Below the pieces are notes generated by a model. That model did not search any database and was not told the origin of the DNA. It was given only the letters and a program-made list of their open reading frames with translations. A stretch of DNA of 34,204 nucleotides from JBCBWG01 sp039039985 (lineage in GTDB: Bacteria > Pseudomonadota > Alphaproteobacteria > Rhizobiales > Hyphomicrobiaceae), in the NCBI GenBank assembly GCA_039039985.1, contig JBCCOV010000028.1, positions 1 through 34,204 of the forward strand, given 5' to 3'. The translations under genes were made by a program, and so were the position numbers. Positions 1 through 8,059 of the stretch are shown in pieces (the first letter of the stretch is position 1; every line of letters starts with the position of its first letter).

Positions 1-2
1 CA

Positions 3-509
3 ATCGACGGTCATGTCCCTGATCCCAATGCAGCACCGACCGCCGCGCAAAGGCAGGCATGGTCGCTGGCCCTCTCCTACATGGGACTATCGCCCGGCGT
101 GCCGATCGCGGGGACGCCCATTGATCGCGTGTTCATCGGATCGTGCACGAACGGCCGGCTTTCGGACTTCGAGGCGGCTGCCGCGATCGTACGCGGACGT
201 CGTGTCGCGCCAGGCGTCACGGCTTGGGCAGTGCCTGGCTCACAAGCTGTCAAGACCGAGGCAGAATCGCACGGGATTGCTGACATTCTCAAATCCGCTG
301 GTATCGAATGGCGTGAGCCGGGTTGTTCCAGTTGCGTCGCCGTGAATGGTGAGGTCGTACCGCCGGGCCAGCGGGCCGTTTCGACGACCAACCGCAACTT
401 TGTCGGCCGCCAGGGCCCGCAGGCGCGGACGCACCTAGCCAGCCCGGAGATTGCGGCAGCGTCTGCGATCACCGGAGTTATAACCGACCCGAGACACCTC
501 GACGATTAA
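3..509 (+). CDS. leuC: Aconitase-family (3-isopropylmalate dehydratase) large subunit, 5' part outside window
   Basis: C-terminal 168 residues of a LeuC/aconitase-superfamily large subunit; the reading frame is open from base 3, so the gene starts upstream. Seen: the SCTNGR motif that carries the first [4Fe-4S] cysteine and the later PGCSSC motif that carries the other two, followed by the STTNRNFVGRQG substrate-binding segment and the SPEIAAASAITG tail. The family isomerises 2- to 3-isopropylmalate through a dehydrated intermediate as a LeuC-LeuD heterodimer in the cytoplasm. The small-subunit gene follows after 17 nt. The downstream genes are acyl-CoA dehydrogenase and acyl-CoA synthetase rather than leuB, so a catabolic hydro-lyase/isomerase on another 2-hydroxy acid is as likely as leucine synthesis (inference). 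Confidence 0.93.
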   Translation: MDGHVPDPNAAPTAAQRQAWSLALSYMGLSPGVPIAGTPIDRVFIGSCTNGRLSDFEAAAAIVRGRRVAPGVTAWAVPGSQAVKTEAESHGIADILKSAGIEWREPGCSSCVAVNGEVVPPGQRAVSTTNRNFVGRQGPQARTHLASPEIAAASAITGVITDPRHLDD

Positions 510-526
510 TCGCGCGGAGCAGACCT

Positions 527-1174
527 ATGGAGCCCTTCTATCGCGTAACCGGTCCGGCGGCTCCGCTGGCTCGGGACAACGTCGATACCGACGTGATCAT
601 TCGCATCGAGCGGCTCGCCGAGCTCGACCGTAACGCACTCGGGTCCTATGCTTTCGAAGCTCTTCGCTATCGCGCCGACGGAAGTGAAGATCCTGACTTC
701 ATCTTGAATCAGGTTGCATATCGCGACGCCCCAGTTCTGCTGGCCGGCGAAAACTTCGGCTGCGGTTCGTCGCGTGAAGGCGCTGTCTGGGCTCTGGCCG
801 GTTGCGGGATCCGATGTGTCATAGCCAAGAGCTTTGGCGGTATCTTTGCAAACAATTGTTATCAGAACGGTGTTTTGCCGATCGCCTTGAGCGGCGATTG
901 CGTCGATGCGCTCACTGTGCGCACACTGGACAGCGCGGGGGCAGCTTTCACTGTTGACTTGGACGCGAAAACAATTGAGCCGCCCGGCGGTGAGCCCATC
1001 ACGTTCTCGATTGACGGACTGCGTCGCCGGGCGCTGCTTGCCGGCCTCGATGATCTCGGGCTCACCCTGCAGATCACGGACGCTATCGGATCGTTCCAAC
1101 AGCGCGACAGGATCGCCCGCCCGTGGATCTGGCAGAGATCTCTGTTACCGAATACCTCCGGCAATAAGCGATGA
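527..1174 (+). CDS. leuD: Aconitase-family (3-isopropylmalate dehydratase) small subunit
   Basis: 215 residues, normal LeuD size. Swivel-domain hallmarks are visible: NVDTDVII near residues 19-25, NFGCGSSRE at 77-84 and ANNCYQNGVLPI at 108-119. It partners the preceding large subunit. The start is supported by GCGGAGC about 8 nt upstream of ATG 527. Odd: the usual SREHAPWAL segment reads SREGAVWAL (His to Gly), and TDxIIP is TDVIIR. Both changes lie in the substrate-facing loop region, so substrate specificity may differ from leucine-pathway LeuD; this could also simply mark a paralogous LeuD subfamily. The stop lies 9 nt before the acyl-CoA dehydrogenase start, so co-translation in one operon is likely. 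Confidence 0.93.
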   Translation: MEPFYRVTGPAAPLARDNVDTDVIIRIERLAELDRNALGSYAFEALRYRADGSEDPDFILNQVAYRDAPVLLAGENFGCGSSREGAVWALAGCGIRCVIAKSFGGIFANNCYQNGVLPIALSGDCVDALTVRTLDSAGAAFTVDLDAKTIEPPGGEPITFSIDGLRRRALLAGLDDLGLTLQITDAIGSFQQRDRIARPWIWQRSLLPNTSGNKR

Positions 1175-1183
1175 GACGAACAT

Positions 1184-2344
1184 ATGGACTTTAGCCTCAG
1201 CGAAGAGCAACGCCTGTTCCAGGATGCGGTTACGAAGTTCGCGTCGGCGGAACTAGCAGCCGACGCACTCCACCGGGCCAATTCAGACGCGTTCCCAACC
1301 GATGTGGCGCAACGCATGGCGGAGACCGGGTTGCTCGGCATCACCATTGCGGAAGAGCTTGGCGGATTGGGCGGCACACTTATCGACGCCATTCTCGCGA
1401 TCCAGGCCGTCGCGAGCGTGTGTCCACGAAGCGCCGATGTGGTTCAGGCAGGCAACTTTGGCGCCATCCGAACCTTTGCGGAGTATGCAACGGCTGATCA
1501 GCGCGCCCGCTACTTGCCTAGTCTTTTGGCAGGCAAAGGCCATATGGCCGTTGGCATGACGGAGCCAGAGGCGGGCTCCGCAGTGACGGAACTCAAAACC
1601 ACGGCGACGGATGACGGCGAGGCCGTCGTCATAAACGGCACGAAGATTTTTGGCACGCACAGCTCCTCGGCTGATGTGTTTCTCATCTATGTTCGGTTCG
1701 GGCCAGGTGTCGACGGTATCGGGTCGGTATTGGTGGATCGTGGCGCGCCCGGCTTCGAGATCGGCAATCCGTCCAAGTTCATGAACGGCGAACACTGGTC
1801 GCAGCTCTACTTTGACAACTGCCGTGTTCCGAAAAGCCAGGTTCTGCTCGGGCCGGGTGGATTCAAAAAGCAAATCTCCGGCTTCAATGTCGAGCGTCTT
1901 GGCAATGCGGCCCGAGCCGTTGCGGTTGGGCGGCATGCATTCCAGGTTGCACGAGACTATGCCCTCACCCGGCAACAATTCGGCAGATTGCTTTGCGAGT
2001 TTCAGGGCCTGCAGTGGAAGTTTGCGGAGATGGAACTGAAGCTTGAAGCCGCACAGCTGCTGCTGATGCGTGCTGCAGTCAATGCCGACAATGGATTGCC
2101 GTCCGCTCATGACACCGCTCTTGCCAAACTCGCATGCAACGAGGCCGGCTTCTTCGCAGCAAACGAGTCTATGCAGGTGATGGGCGCGCTCGGCTTCAGC
2201 GAAGAGAGCATCGTTCAATACTGCGTGCGGCGCACGCGCGGTTGGATGATTGCGGGCGGCTCTGTTGAGATTCTCAAGAACCGGATTGCCGAAGGTGTGT
2301 TCAACAGGCGGTTCTCACAACGCGCACCAAGTAGGAAAGGGTGA
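1184..2344 (+). CDS. Acyl-CoA dehydrogenase family protein
   Basis: 386 residues, the typical acyl-CoA dehydrogenase length, with an N-terminal helical domain (MDFSLSEEQRLFQDAV), a middle beta domain (VGMTEPEAGSAV near 126-136) and a C-terminal FAD-binding helical domain (YALTRQQFGRLLCEFQGLQ). The family oxidises acyl-CoA to trans-2-enoyl-CoA, passing electrons to ETF. The position that holds the catalytic Glu in medium-chain enzymes (YEGT motif) reads IAGGS here (Gly358), while a Glu is present at NVERL (Glu237), the site used by isovaleryl-CoA and long-chain dehydrogenases. A branched or bulky acyl-CoA substrate is therefore plausible (inference). It sits 9 nt after leuD, and its stop is 2 nt from the next start, so the four genes form one operon. 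Confidence 0.92.
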   Translation: MDFSLSEEQRLFQDAVTKFASAELAADALHRANSDAFPTDVAQRMAETGLLGITIAEELGGLGGTLIDAILAIQAVASVCPRSADVVQAGNFGAIRTFAEYATADQRARYLPSLLAGKGHMAVGMTEPEAGSAVTELKTTATDDGEAVVINGTKIFGTHSSSADVFLIYVRFGPGVDGIGSVLVDRGAPGFEIGNPSKFMNGEHWSQLYFDNCRVPKSQVLLGPGGFKKQISGFNVERLGNAARAVAVGRHAFQVARDYALTRQQFGRLLCEFQGLQWKFAEMELKLEAAQLLLMRAAVNADNGLPSAHDTALAKLACNEAGFFAANESMQVMGALGFSEESIVQYCVRRTRGWMIAGGSVEILKNRIAEGVFNRRFSQRAPSRKG

Positions 2345-2346
2345 CT

Positions 2347-4446
2347 ATGACGCCGTCGGCTTCGCGCTTGCGAGCGCTGCTGTCCCCGCACCGCGTGGCG
2401 TTGATCGGCGCGTCTGATAATGCGCAAAAACTCACCGCGCGGCCGATGAGATTTCTGCAGCAGCATGGCTTTGCCGGCGCGGTGTTTCCCGTCAACCCCA
2501 TGCGCGAGACCGTTCTGGGGACTCCTGCGTTTCGTTCCGTCGCCGACATCCCCGAGACCATCGACCACGCGTATGTCTTGCTCGACGCTGAGCCCGCAAT
2601 AGACGCGGTCCGGTCGTGCGCCGCGGCCGGTGTACCGGTTGTCTCCGTGCTGGCGGACGGTTTTGCCGAGGCCGGCCCGGACGGCCTTCGCCGTCAGCAG
2701 CAACTTGCGCAGATCGCAAACGACGCCGACATGTTGCTTATCGGCCCAAACTCCATGGGCGTTGTCGGCACCCATGCGGGCTTCACATGTACGGCCAATG
2801 CTGCGTTCGCCGCACCATCCCTCGTGCCAGGGCGCTTTGCTGTGCTTTCACAAAGCGGCAGTGTCATCGGTACGTTGTTCTCACGCGGGCAGGCGCGTGA
2901 TCTCCATTTCTCCGCGCTGATCTCCGTTGGAAACGAGGCGCAGAGCGGCATTGGAGAGATCGGGGAGCTGCTTCTCGATGACCCGGAAACCGATGGCTTT
3001 CTGCTCTTCTTAGAGACGATCCGAAATCGCGACGCGATCGCACGCTTCGCGCGACGCGCCTGGGAGCAGGGCAAACCGATTCTCGCCTACATGGTCGGGC
3101 GGTCTGATGAAGGCCGCGCCCTGTCCGTGTCGCACACCGGTGCGTTGACGGGAGGCGCGGCGGCCGTCGACAGTTTTCTCAGAAGTGTCGGAATACGGCG
3201 CGTTAACATGTTCGAGACGCTGCTTGAGGCCCCTGTAGCGTTGCATGGCAAGTCGGTTAGCGCGCACCGGCCCCGCGCGGCGACGGTTGTCTCAACGACC
3301 GGCGGCGGCGGCGCGATGGTGGTCGACCAGATCAGCCTGCGTGGCGTTGAAATTGCGGGCTGCAGCCCAACTGCCCGCACGACGCTTGAAGCGCAAGGCA
3401 TCTCGTTAGGCCATGGCAAACTGGTAGACGTGACACTGGCCGGCGCGCGCTACGACACAATGAAGGCTGTGCTCTCCACCCTGGCACATGACGCGGCAAC
3501 CGGTGTTCTGGTCGTCGCAATCGGGTCGTCGGCTCAGTTCAATCCGGATCTCACGGTCGCGCCAATTGTCGATGCCGTTGCGGAGGCAGCCGACGACGCC
3601 GCGCCTGTTGTTGCCTTTCCCCTCCCGCACGCGGAGGAGAGTTTGCGCCGGCTGGCAGACCACGGCGTACCGACATTTCGAACGGTTGAAACGTGTGCAG
3701 AGACGGTTGCCCTTATGCTTGAGCCCGTAGCTGTCTCAAGTGACGTCGCCTTACCGCTACCCGAGGCCACAGTTGCCGCCATTGATCGCTCGCCACCAAC
3801 CGTCCTCAACGAGGTCCAGTCCGGCGTGATCTTTGCAACGCTGGGCGTACCCTTTCCGGATCAGATCGTGGTCGGACTTGGCGACGACTTACCCAAGCCG
3901 CTGCCAATTGCCTGTCCCGTTGTTGCAAAACTGATTGCTCGGGACCTACCGCACAAATCCGACGTCGGCGCAGTTCAGATCGGAATCCCTGACGACGATT
4001 CTCTAAAAGCGGCGATGTATGAAATGGTCGACTCTGTGACTCGGCTTGCGCCGGACTCGTCACCATCAGACATGCTCGTCCAGGAAAAGTGTCTAGGCCT
4101 GGGTGAGGCTCTGATTGGCCTGACGCGTGACCCACTTTCGGGGCCAATGGTGACCGTCGGGATGGGCGGAACGTTAGCTGAGATCTACCAGGACGTCAGC
4201 TTGCGGCCAGCACCGGTCACCATCGAAACGGCCCGCGAGATGATTGCCGAGGTCAAGGGATTTGCCGCCTTTCGCGGATACAGGGGCAAACCGAAAGGCG
4301 ATCTCGAAGCGCTGGCTGAAGCGGTCGAGGCCATATCCCGATTAGCTTTACACCCGCGTATTACAGAAGCTGAAATCAACCCGGTTATCGTGAAAGCAGA
4401 TGGCGATGGCGTCGTCGCAGTGGACAGTCTGGTGCGCCTGAGCTGA
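2347..4446 (+). CDS. Acetate-CoA ligase (ADP-forming)-type acyl-CoA synthetase, alpha-beta fusion
   Basis: 699 residues from ATG 2347. Domain order: CoA-binding Rossmann domain (VALIGASDN, residues about 18-120), two succinyl-CoA-ligase-like flavodoxin domains (GPNSMG; SQSGSV; SVSHTGAL with His263, the expected phosphohistidine), then a C-terminal ATP-grasp domain from about residue 475 (PVVAKLIARDLPHKSDVGAV, GMGGTLAEIYQDVSLRPAP, EAEINPVIV). The family converts acyl-CoA plus ADP and phosphate to acid plus ATP, reversibly, in the cytoplasm. AGGAAAGG ends 6 nt before ATG 2347, favouring it over GTG 2341, which overlaps the previous stop. As the last gene of the operon it may activate the substrate of the preceding acyl-CoA dehydrogenase or release a product acid with ATP gain. 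Confidence 0.9.
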   Translation: MTPSASRLRALLSPHRVALIGASDNAQKLTARPMRFLQQHGFAGAVFPVNPMRETVLGTPAFRSVADIPETIDHAYVLLDAEPAIDAVRSCAAAGVPVVSVLADGFAEAGPDGLRRQQQLAQIANDADMLLIGPNSMGVVGTHAGFTCTANAAFAAPSLVPGRFAVLSQSGSVIGTLFSRGQARDLHFSALISVGNEAQSGIGEIGELLLDDPETDGFLLFLETIRNRDAIARFARRAWEQGKPILAYMVGRSDEGRALSVSHTGALTGGAAAVDSFLRSVGIRRVNMFETLLEAPVALHGKSVSAHRPRAATVVSTTGGGGAMVVDQISLRGVEIAGCSPTARTTLEAQGISLGHGKLVDVTLAGARYDTMKAVLSTLAHDAATGVLVVAIGSSAQFNPDLTVAPIVDAVAEAADDAAPVVAFPLPHAEESLRRLADHGVPTFRTVETCAETVALMLEPVAVSSDVALPLPEATVAAIDRSPPTVLNEVQSGVIFATLGVPFPDQIVVGLGDDLPKPLPIACPVVAKLIARDLPHKSDVGAVQIGIPDDDSLKAAMYEMVDSVTRLAPDSSPSDMLVQEKCLGLGEALIGLTRDPLSGPMVTVGMGGTLAEIYQDVSLRPAPVTIETAREMIAEVKGFAAFRGYRGKPKGDLEALAEAVEAISRLALHPRITEAEINPVIVKADGDGVVAVDSLVRLS

Positions 4447-4647
4447 GGCCATCGACGTTTTGCGTCACAAGCATCCAAGTCGGCTCGTTTGTTGAAGTCC
4501 TGCGCGAAATTATGACGCCTACAGATAATATCAATGAGTCCGAAACGTCTATGATCGGTGTAGCACTCGGAACTGTGCGCACCACTGAATCTACTGCGAA
4601 TGACCGCACCTAATTCATGATTAATTCATTTCTATCACGTTACAATT

Positions 4648-4668
4648 ATTCCAATATCGCATTGGAAT
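4648..4668. promoter_or_regulatory. Perfect 8-5-8 inverted repeat, operator-like
   Basis: ATTCCAAT at 4648-4655 and ATTGGAAT at 4661-4668, separated by ATCGC. The 21-bp dyad lies in an AT-rich patch, typical of a dimeric repressor site. About 60 nt downstream begins the weak open frame at 4726. No regulator of matching class sits directly beside it, so the partner is unknown. Confidence 0.45.
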
Positions 4669-4725
4669 TAAAACGGCTCAGATAATCAACTCCAGGATTG
4701 GGAACGTTTCCCAAGTCGGTCCGTC

Positions 4726-4917
4726 ATGGCCTTCGCAACCACATTACAGCGGCGCGCGCGACCAGCGTTTCAGTCGCTCAAAAAGGCGCTCTCCGAGGTC
4801 CGCCGCGAGCTGTTCGACAGCTATCACCCGGAACGGCACTATATGCGGGGCCCCGGGCCTAAGTGTCGGGAAAAAGAGCGCGGCACCCAGTCCATGACGC
4901 GCGTGCCGACCGCTTAG
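4726..4917 (+). CDS. Possible small protein or gene remnant, 63 residues
   Basis: Open frame starting ATG 4726, downstream of the dyad at 4648-4668. The protein is strongly basic with a Tyr/His-rich middle (FDSYHPERHYMRGPGPK) that looks more protein-like than the surrounding frames. There is no clear Shine-Dalgarno sequence and I do not recognise a family. It could be the 3' remnant of a larger lost gene or a spurious frame. Confidence 0.25.
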   Translation: MAFATTLQRRARPAFQSLKKALSEVRRELFDSYHPERHYMRGPGPKCREKERGTQSMTRVPTA

Positions 4918-5179
4918 ACAGATCTCACACCCAAAAGATGTTACCGGGCGTATCGACCGACGCGATCATTTCCGCCGTAGGCGGACCCACTTCGCCGGCC
5001 CAGGCCCCTACCCGTGATGGCCCACAGCGGCCGTGACTGCGCCGAGCTGGAGCACCGCAAGAATCGCGGCCGCGCCAGCCCATCTCCGAACGATCTTGGC
5101 GACTGGCATCATCAAGTTCGGCCATCGTGCATTGGATTTTCTCGGTCCCGGCCGCGAGATGGCTGGTCGTCTGCTCAAC

Positions 5180-6217
5180 TCAGTCGGACGACTGCGTCGC
5201 AGATGCGAAGGCTATGACGGCATCCAGGAACTGTTGGCGACCTTGACCAGGTTCGAGGTGAACGTAATGCGACGCATCCGGAAGTTCCCGAACAGTTACG
5301 GAGCGGGCGCGTTTGAGGTCGCGTTGCAGTGTCTCGACGTCAACCGGGCGGGACCAGAAGTCCTTCTCGGATCTTAGGATCAAGACGTGAGACCTGATCG
5401 TACCGGCGTCGTATAGCGGTGCTCCGTGGACCGCACGCAGCGTGTCTGCAATTGGCCCCGACGGGTGGCGAAAGCTCGATGGCGTTCGCGACTTGGCCGA
5501 AGGATCGCCGGCCATTGCGATCTCGACATATCGCCTGACGAACGCGTCTGAGATGGCATCCGAATTCGTCCAACGCCCAACCAAGCTCTCGGCCGTTGAC
5601 AGGCGATATCGACCAAACTTCGTGAAGTTGAAGGTCGCGGGCGAGCCAGGCCGGGCGAACAGCTTGGTTAGCCGCCACGGTCCATTGCCGCCATACACGC
5701 TGTTGTAGAACACAAGCCTGTCGATTGATCCGGGATGAGCAGCCTCGGTTGCCGCCAGCCAATGCGAGCCCGTCGCCCATCCCATCGCGGCAACGGACTC
5801 GCCCGGGTGTCTGCGGCGGACCTCGCGAATGACGGCTTGAATGTCACGGACGGCGACAGCAGTCGGAACGGCAGGCGACCCACGAAAGCGGTCACCGGAC
5901 ATGGACTTCGGGAAGCTGGATCGACCGTATCCACGCACGTCTGCAAGGTAAACTGAATAACCTGCCGTTGCGAGGTCTGCAGCGAGCGAATACCCTGGAA
6001 CATCGACATCAAACGACGCCAGCGCTCCAACCCGCGCGCCGTGAATCAAGATCAACGATCCACGCGACCGCTGAGCCTCCATGCGGACTTGGCGAACGAA
6101 AAGCTCAATTCCTGGTTCAGAGACGAGGCGAAAATCACTTCGCTGAACATCCGCGGCGGTTGGGACGCTCATTCCGCAACCGAATGCTGCGGCGACCATC
6201 AGCATCTTGCCTAACAT
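5180..6217 (-). CDS. Exported alpha/beta hydrolase-fold protein with altered nucleophile
   Basis: 345 residues with an N-terminal signal peptide (MLGKMLMVAAAFGCGMSVPTA, about 1-22). Alpha/beta-hydrolase landmarks: LILIHG (56-60), which supplies the oxyanion loop, YLADVRGYGRS (90-100), the nucleophile-elbow position MGWATGS (145-151), a late Asp (LRSEKD, D286) and a His near the end (DASHYVHLE, H317). The elbow reads G-W-A-T-G, so the expected Ser/Cys/Asp nucleophile at 148 is Ala. The protein may be non-hydrolytic, use the neighbouring Ser151, or carry an inactivating change. It is divergent from a LysR gene with a 113-nt intergenic region containing a LysR-type dyad, so control by that regulator is likely. 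Substrate unknown. Confidence 0.8.
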   Translation of the reverse strand: MLGKMLMVAAAFGCGMSVPTAADVQRSDFRLVSEPGIELFVRQVRMEAQRSRGSLILIHGARVGALASFDVDVPGYSLAADLATAGYSVYLADVRGYGRSSFPKSMSGDRFRGSPAVPTAVAVRDIQAVIREVRRRHPGESVAAMGWATGSHWLAATEAAHPGSIDRLVFYNSVYGGNGPWRLTKLFARPGSPATFNFTKFGRYRLSTAESLVGRWTNSDAISDAFVRRYVEIAMAGDPSAKSRTPSSFRHPSGPIADTLRAVHGAPLYDAGTIRSHVLILRSEKDFWSRPVDVETLQRDLKRARSVTVRELPDASHYVHLEPGQGRQQFLDAVIAFASATQSSD

Positions 6218-6296
6218 CGCTGACTCCTTTGATCACTCCGATGTGGCAGACTTGGCGTTCAGGTCGATTTTCTTCAAATATATTTTCCAGCTCTAT

Positions 6297-6315
6297 TGAT
6301 ATGAATTGCGTATCA
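6297..6315. promoter_or_regulatory. LysR-type T-N11-A dyad in divergent promoter
   Basis: TGATA at 6297-6301 and TATCA at 6311-6315 form an inverted repeat with a 9-nt spacer; the embedded T6300-N11-A6312 fits the classical LysR-family box. It lies 15 nt before the regulator start and 80 nt before the hydrolase start, the usual position for autoregulation and divergent activation. Confidence 0.5.
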
Positions 6316-6330
6316 GCTTGAGATGACATC

Positions 6331-7194
6331 ATGACGTCCTCGATCCTCGACCATCGCCTCCTCCGGCAGTTCATCGCTGTTGCGGAAACCGGCTCCGTGC
6401 GTGCGGGTGCACAGAAACTCAACATCTCCCAGCCACCGCTCACACAGGCGATCAAGCGCTTGGAAGACGGGCTAGGCGTGGCCTTGTTCGAACGCCAGCC
6501 CAAGGGCATGGCCCTGACGCCCGCGGGAACCGCATTGGCAGTTGAAGCGCGCGAACTGTTGTTACGCATTGAGCGCGCTGAACATCGCGTCCGGGAGGCG
6601 GCATATCCGGGCGCACCGCTTCGCATCGGCTTTGTCAGCGCAGCATTGAATGGTGCCCTGACCCACTGCCTTCGTAAGCTCAGGGAGCGAGGCTACGTCC
6701 GTCCTGAACTGCAAGAGCTAACGACACCTGCACAGCTCGATGCGCTCGCATCCGGGCAGATTGATCTCGGTCTGCTGCATCCTCCGATTGCAACGCAAGA
6801 CTTGACGACGCTTTCGCTTGGCCGAGATCCCTTCGTCGCCGCGGTGCCAAGCGACTGGGATCTGGCGCGACGTAAGACGTTAAAGTTTCAAGACATAGCC
6901 GACAGGCCGCTCGTTCTATTTCCGCAGTCACAAGGGCCATCTCTCATGAGTGCGATTGAGCGCATTGCATTTGAAGTTGGACAAACGCTCGATGTCGTCG
7001 CTCATGCACCGCGCGTACATAGCCAGCTTGCGATTGTTGCCAGCGGCATCGGCATCGGATTGGTGACCGAGTCAACATCGCGTTCGCTGCAGTACTCAAG
7101 CGTGACTTGGGTCCCAATATCAGACACGCGCAGCCGCTTGTTTCTCGAGCTCCTGTGCGTTGGGGGCCCGGATGTTATCGCGGCTGTCCGTTGA
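6331..7194 (+). CDS. LysR-family transcriptional regulator
   Basis: 287 residues. The N-terminal winged helix-turn-helix is unmistakable (LRQFIAVAETGSVRAGAQ, then LNISQPPLTQAIKRLEDGLG, LFERQPKGMALTPAG; residues about 8-65). The C-terminal effector-binding domain has LRIGFVSAALNG (about 92), LDALASGQIDLGLLHPP (about 134) and IVASGIGIGLVTES (near 240). It is related to the BenM/CatR-like group by length and pattern, but the effector cannot be named. It is transcribed divergently from the hydrolase gene and probably controls it. A 7-bp hairpin follows the stop codon. Confidence 0.92.
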   Translation: MTSSILDHRLLRQFIAVAETGSVRAGAQKLNISQPPLTQAIKRLEDGLGVALFERQPKGMALTPAGTALAVEARELLLRIERAEHRVREAAYPGAPLRIGFVSAALNGALTHCLRKLRERGYVRPELQELTTPAQLDALASGQIDLGLLHPPIATQDLTTLSLGRDPFVAAVPSDWDLARRKTLKFQDIADRPLVLFPQSQGPSLMSAIERIAFEVGQTLDVVAHAPRVHSQLAIVASGIGIGLVTESTSRSLQYSSVTWVPISDTRSRLFLELLCVGGPDVIAAVR

Positions 7195-7215
7195 CATGCA
7201 GCGGACTGGGTGATC

Positions 7216-7234
7216 GCCTTCGGATAGCGAAGGC
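7216..7234 (+). terminator. Hairpin after LysR gene
   Basis: GCCTTCG (7216-7222) and CGAAGGC (7228-7234) form a perfect 7-bp stem with a 5-nt loop, 21 nt after the regulator stop. No T tract follows, so termination is possible but not proven. Confidence 0.4.
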
Positions 7235-7321
7235 CATACTGCTGCCGTCTTGGCAGTGCGTCTCCATTGCTGACTGAAAGCTGCCTTTGAGTCAGAGCTT
7301 TCGCCGCAACGGAGATGTGAC

Positions 7322-8059
7322 GTGGCACGTCAGAGCCGATCGGACAATCGCGATCTTGAAGCGCTTATGGGAGACGTGGCCGAGTACGGCGTACGCAGCG
7401 CCGATGACTTAGCGCGACGGGAACGGATGGCCGACGAAAACAGGCGGAGAGGTGGAAGACTGAGCGCGTTCGGTGCAGGCGTGGCCACGCTGGTTTCCGT
7501 CTTTGCCCTCGTTTTTTCCGGCTTCAGCTTTTACGAAACGGTACTGAAGAGCGCGGAACTTCGATTTTATCAGCCGCCGCTAATCTATATGTATCGGCAG
7601 AGCTTTCGAGATGTGTTTGCTATTCCCGTAACGATCTCAAACGATGGCGCACAGCGCGGGACCGTCATGTCATTCGACCTGACAATCGTGAACTTGAAAA
7701 CCAACGAATCTAAAACCTTTCAGAACCTGCATTTCGGCAGCTCGCCGAAGGGCGCGCTACGACTGTTTACGCCGATCACGGTCTCGGGTCGCAGTTCTTT
7801 TTCCGACGTCGTCTTATTTCATGCATTGAAAACCGGATCGTTTGTTGAGACGACGGGCGGCGTTGCGTTGCCACTTCGGCTTACGCTGAAGATGAACATC
7901 GACACCAGCGGTGATTGGTTTGCACCCCGACAACCTGAGCCGATCAGTTTCGACATGACAGCGTCATTTATTGCGGGCATGCGGGCTATGGAAGGCGGTC
8001 AGCCGACGCAACTTCACGATGCGCGTTGGGCGAACGAGCGCAAGCGTACACAGCAATAG
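7322..8059 (+). CDS. Hypothetical single-span membrane protein
   Basis: 245 residues, starting at GTG 7322 with GGAG (7311-7314) 7 nt upstream. Seen: a charged Arg/Glu/Asp-rich N-terminus (1-47), one hydrophobic helix at about 48-70 (LSAFGAGVATLVSVFALVFS), and a C-terminal region of beta-strand-like pattern (IPVTISNDGAQRGTVMSFDLTI; LPLRLTLKMNIDTSGDW) that could be an immunoglobulin-like fold on the outer side of the membrane. I do not recognise a family. The topology suggests a cytoplasmic tail and a periplasmic domain. It stands alone, on the same strand as the genes either side. Confidence 0.7.
   Translation: MARQSRSDNRDLEALMGDVAEYGVRSADDLARRERMADENRRRGGRLSAFGAGVATLVSVFALVFSGFSFYETVLKSAELRFYQPPLIYMYRQSFRDVFAIPVTISNDGAQRGTVMSFDLTIVNLKTNESKTFQNLHFGSSPKGALRLFTPITVSGRSSFSDVVLFHALKTGSFVETTGGVALPLRLTLKMNIDTSGDWFAPRQPEPISFDMTASFIAGMRAMEGGQPTQLHDARWANERKRTQQ

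Larger units (their letters stand above)
4447..5179. other. 733-nt stretch without a convincing gene
   Basis: Between the operon end and the convergent hydrolase gene. It contains an AT-rich segment (about 4610-4690) with a perfect inverted repeat, listed separately, and a weak small open frame. I see no RNA gene and no classical terminator with a T tract. The segment 4920-5179 shows only antiparallel low-quality frames. Confidence 0.5.

Noticed and set aside
506..1099. Long minus-strand open frame opposite leuD
   Set aside because: Antisense shadow; the plus frame has clear LeuD motifs and a ribosome site.
1283..2218. 311-codon minus-strand frame opposite the acyl-CoA dehydrogenase gene
   Set aside because: Length comes from GC-rich antisense codon structure; the product has no family features.
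2341..2346. GTG start for the acyl-CoA synthetase overlapping the previous stop
   Set aside because: The ribosome site AGGAAAGG is directly against GTG but well spaced for ATG 2347.
5033..5377. Plus-strand frame overlapping the hydrolase 3' end
   Set aside because: Mostly antisense of the hydrolase gene, no features.
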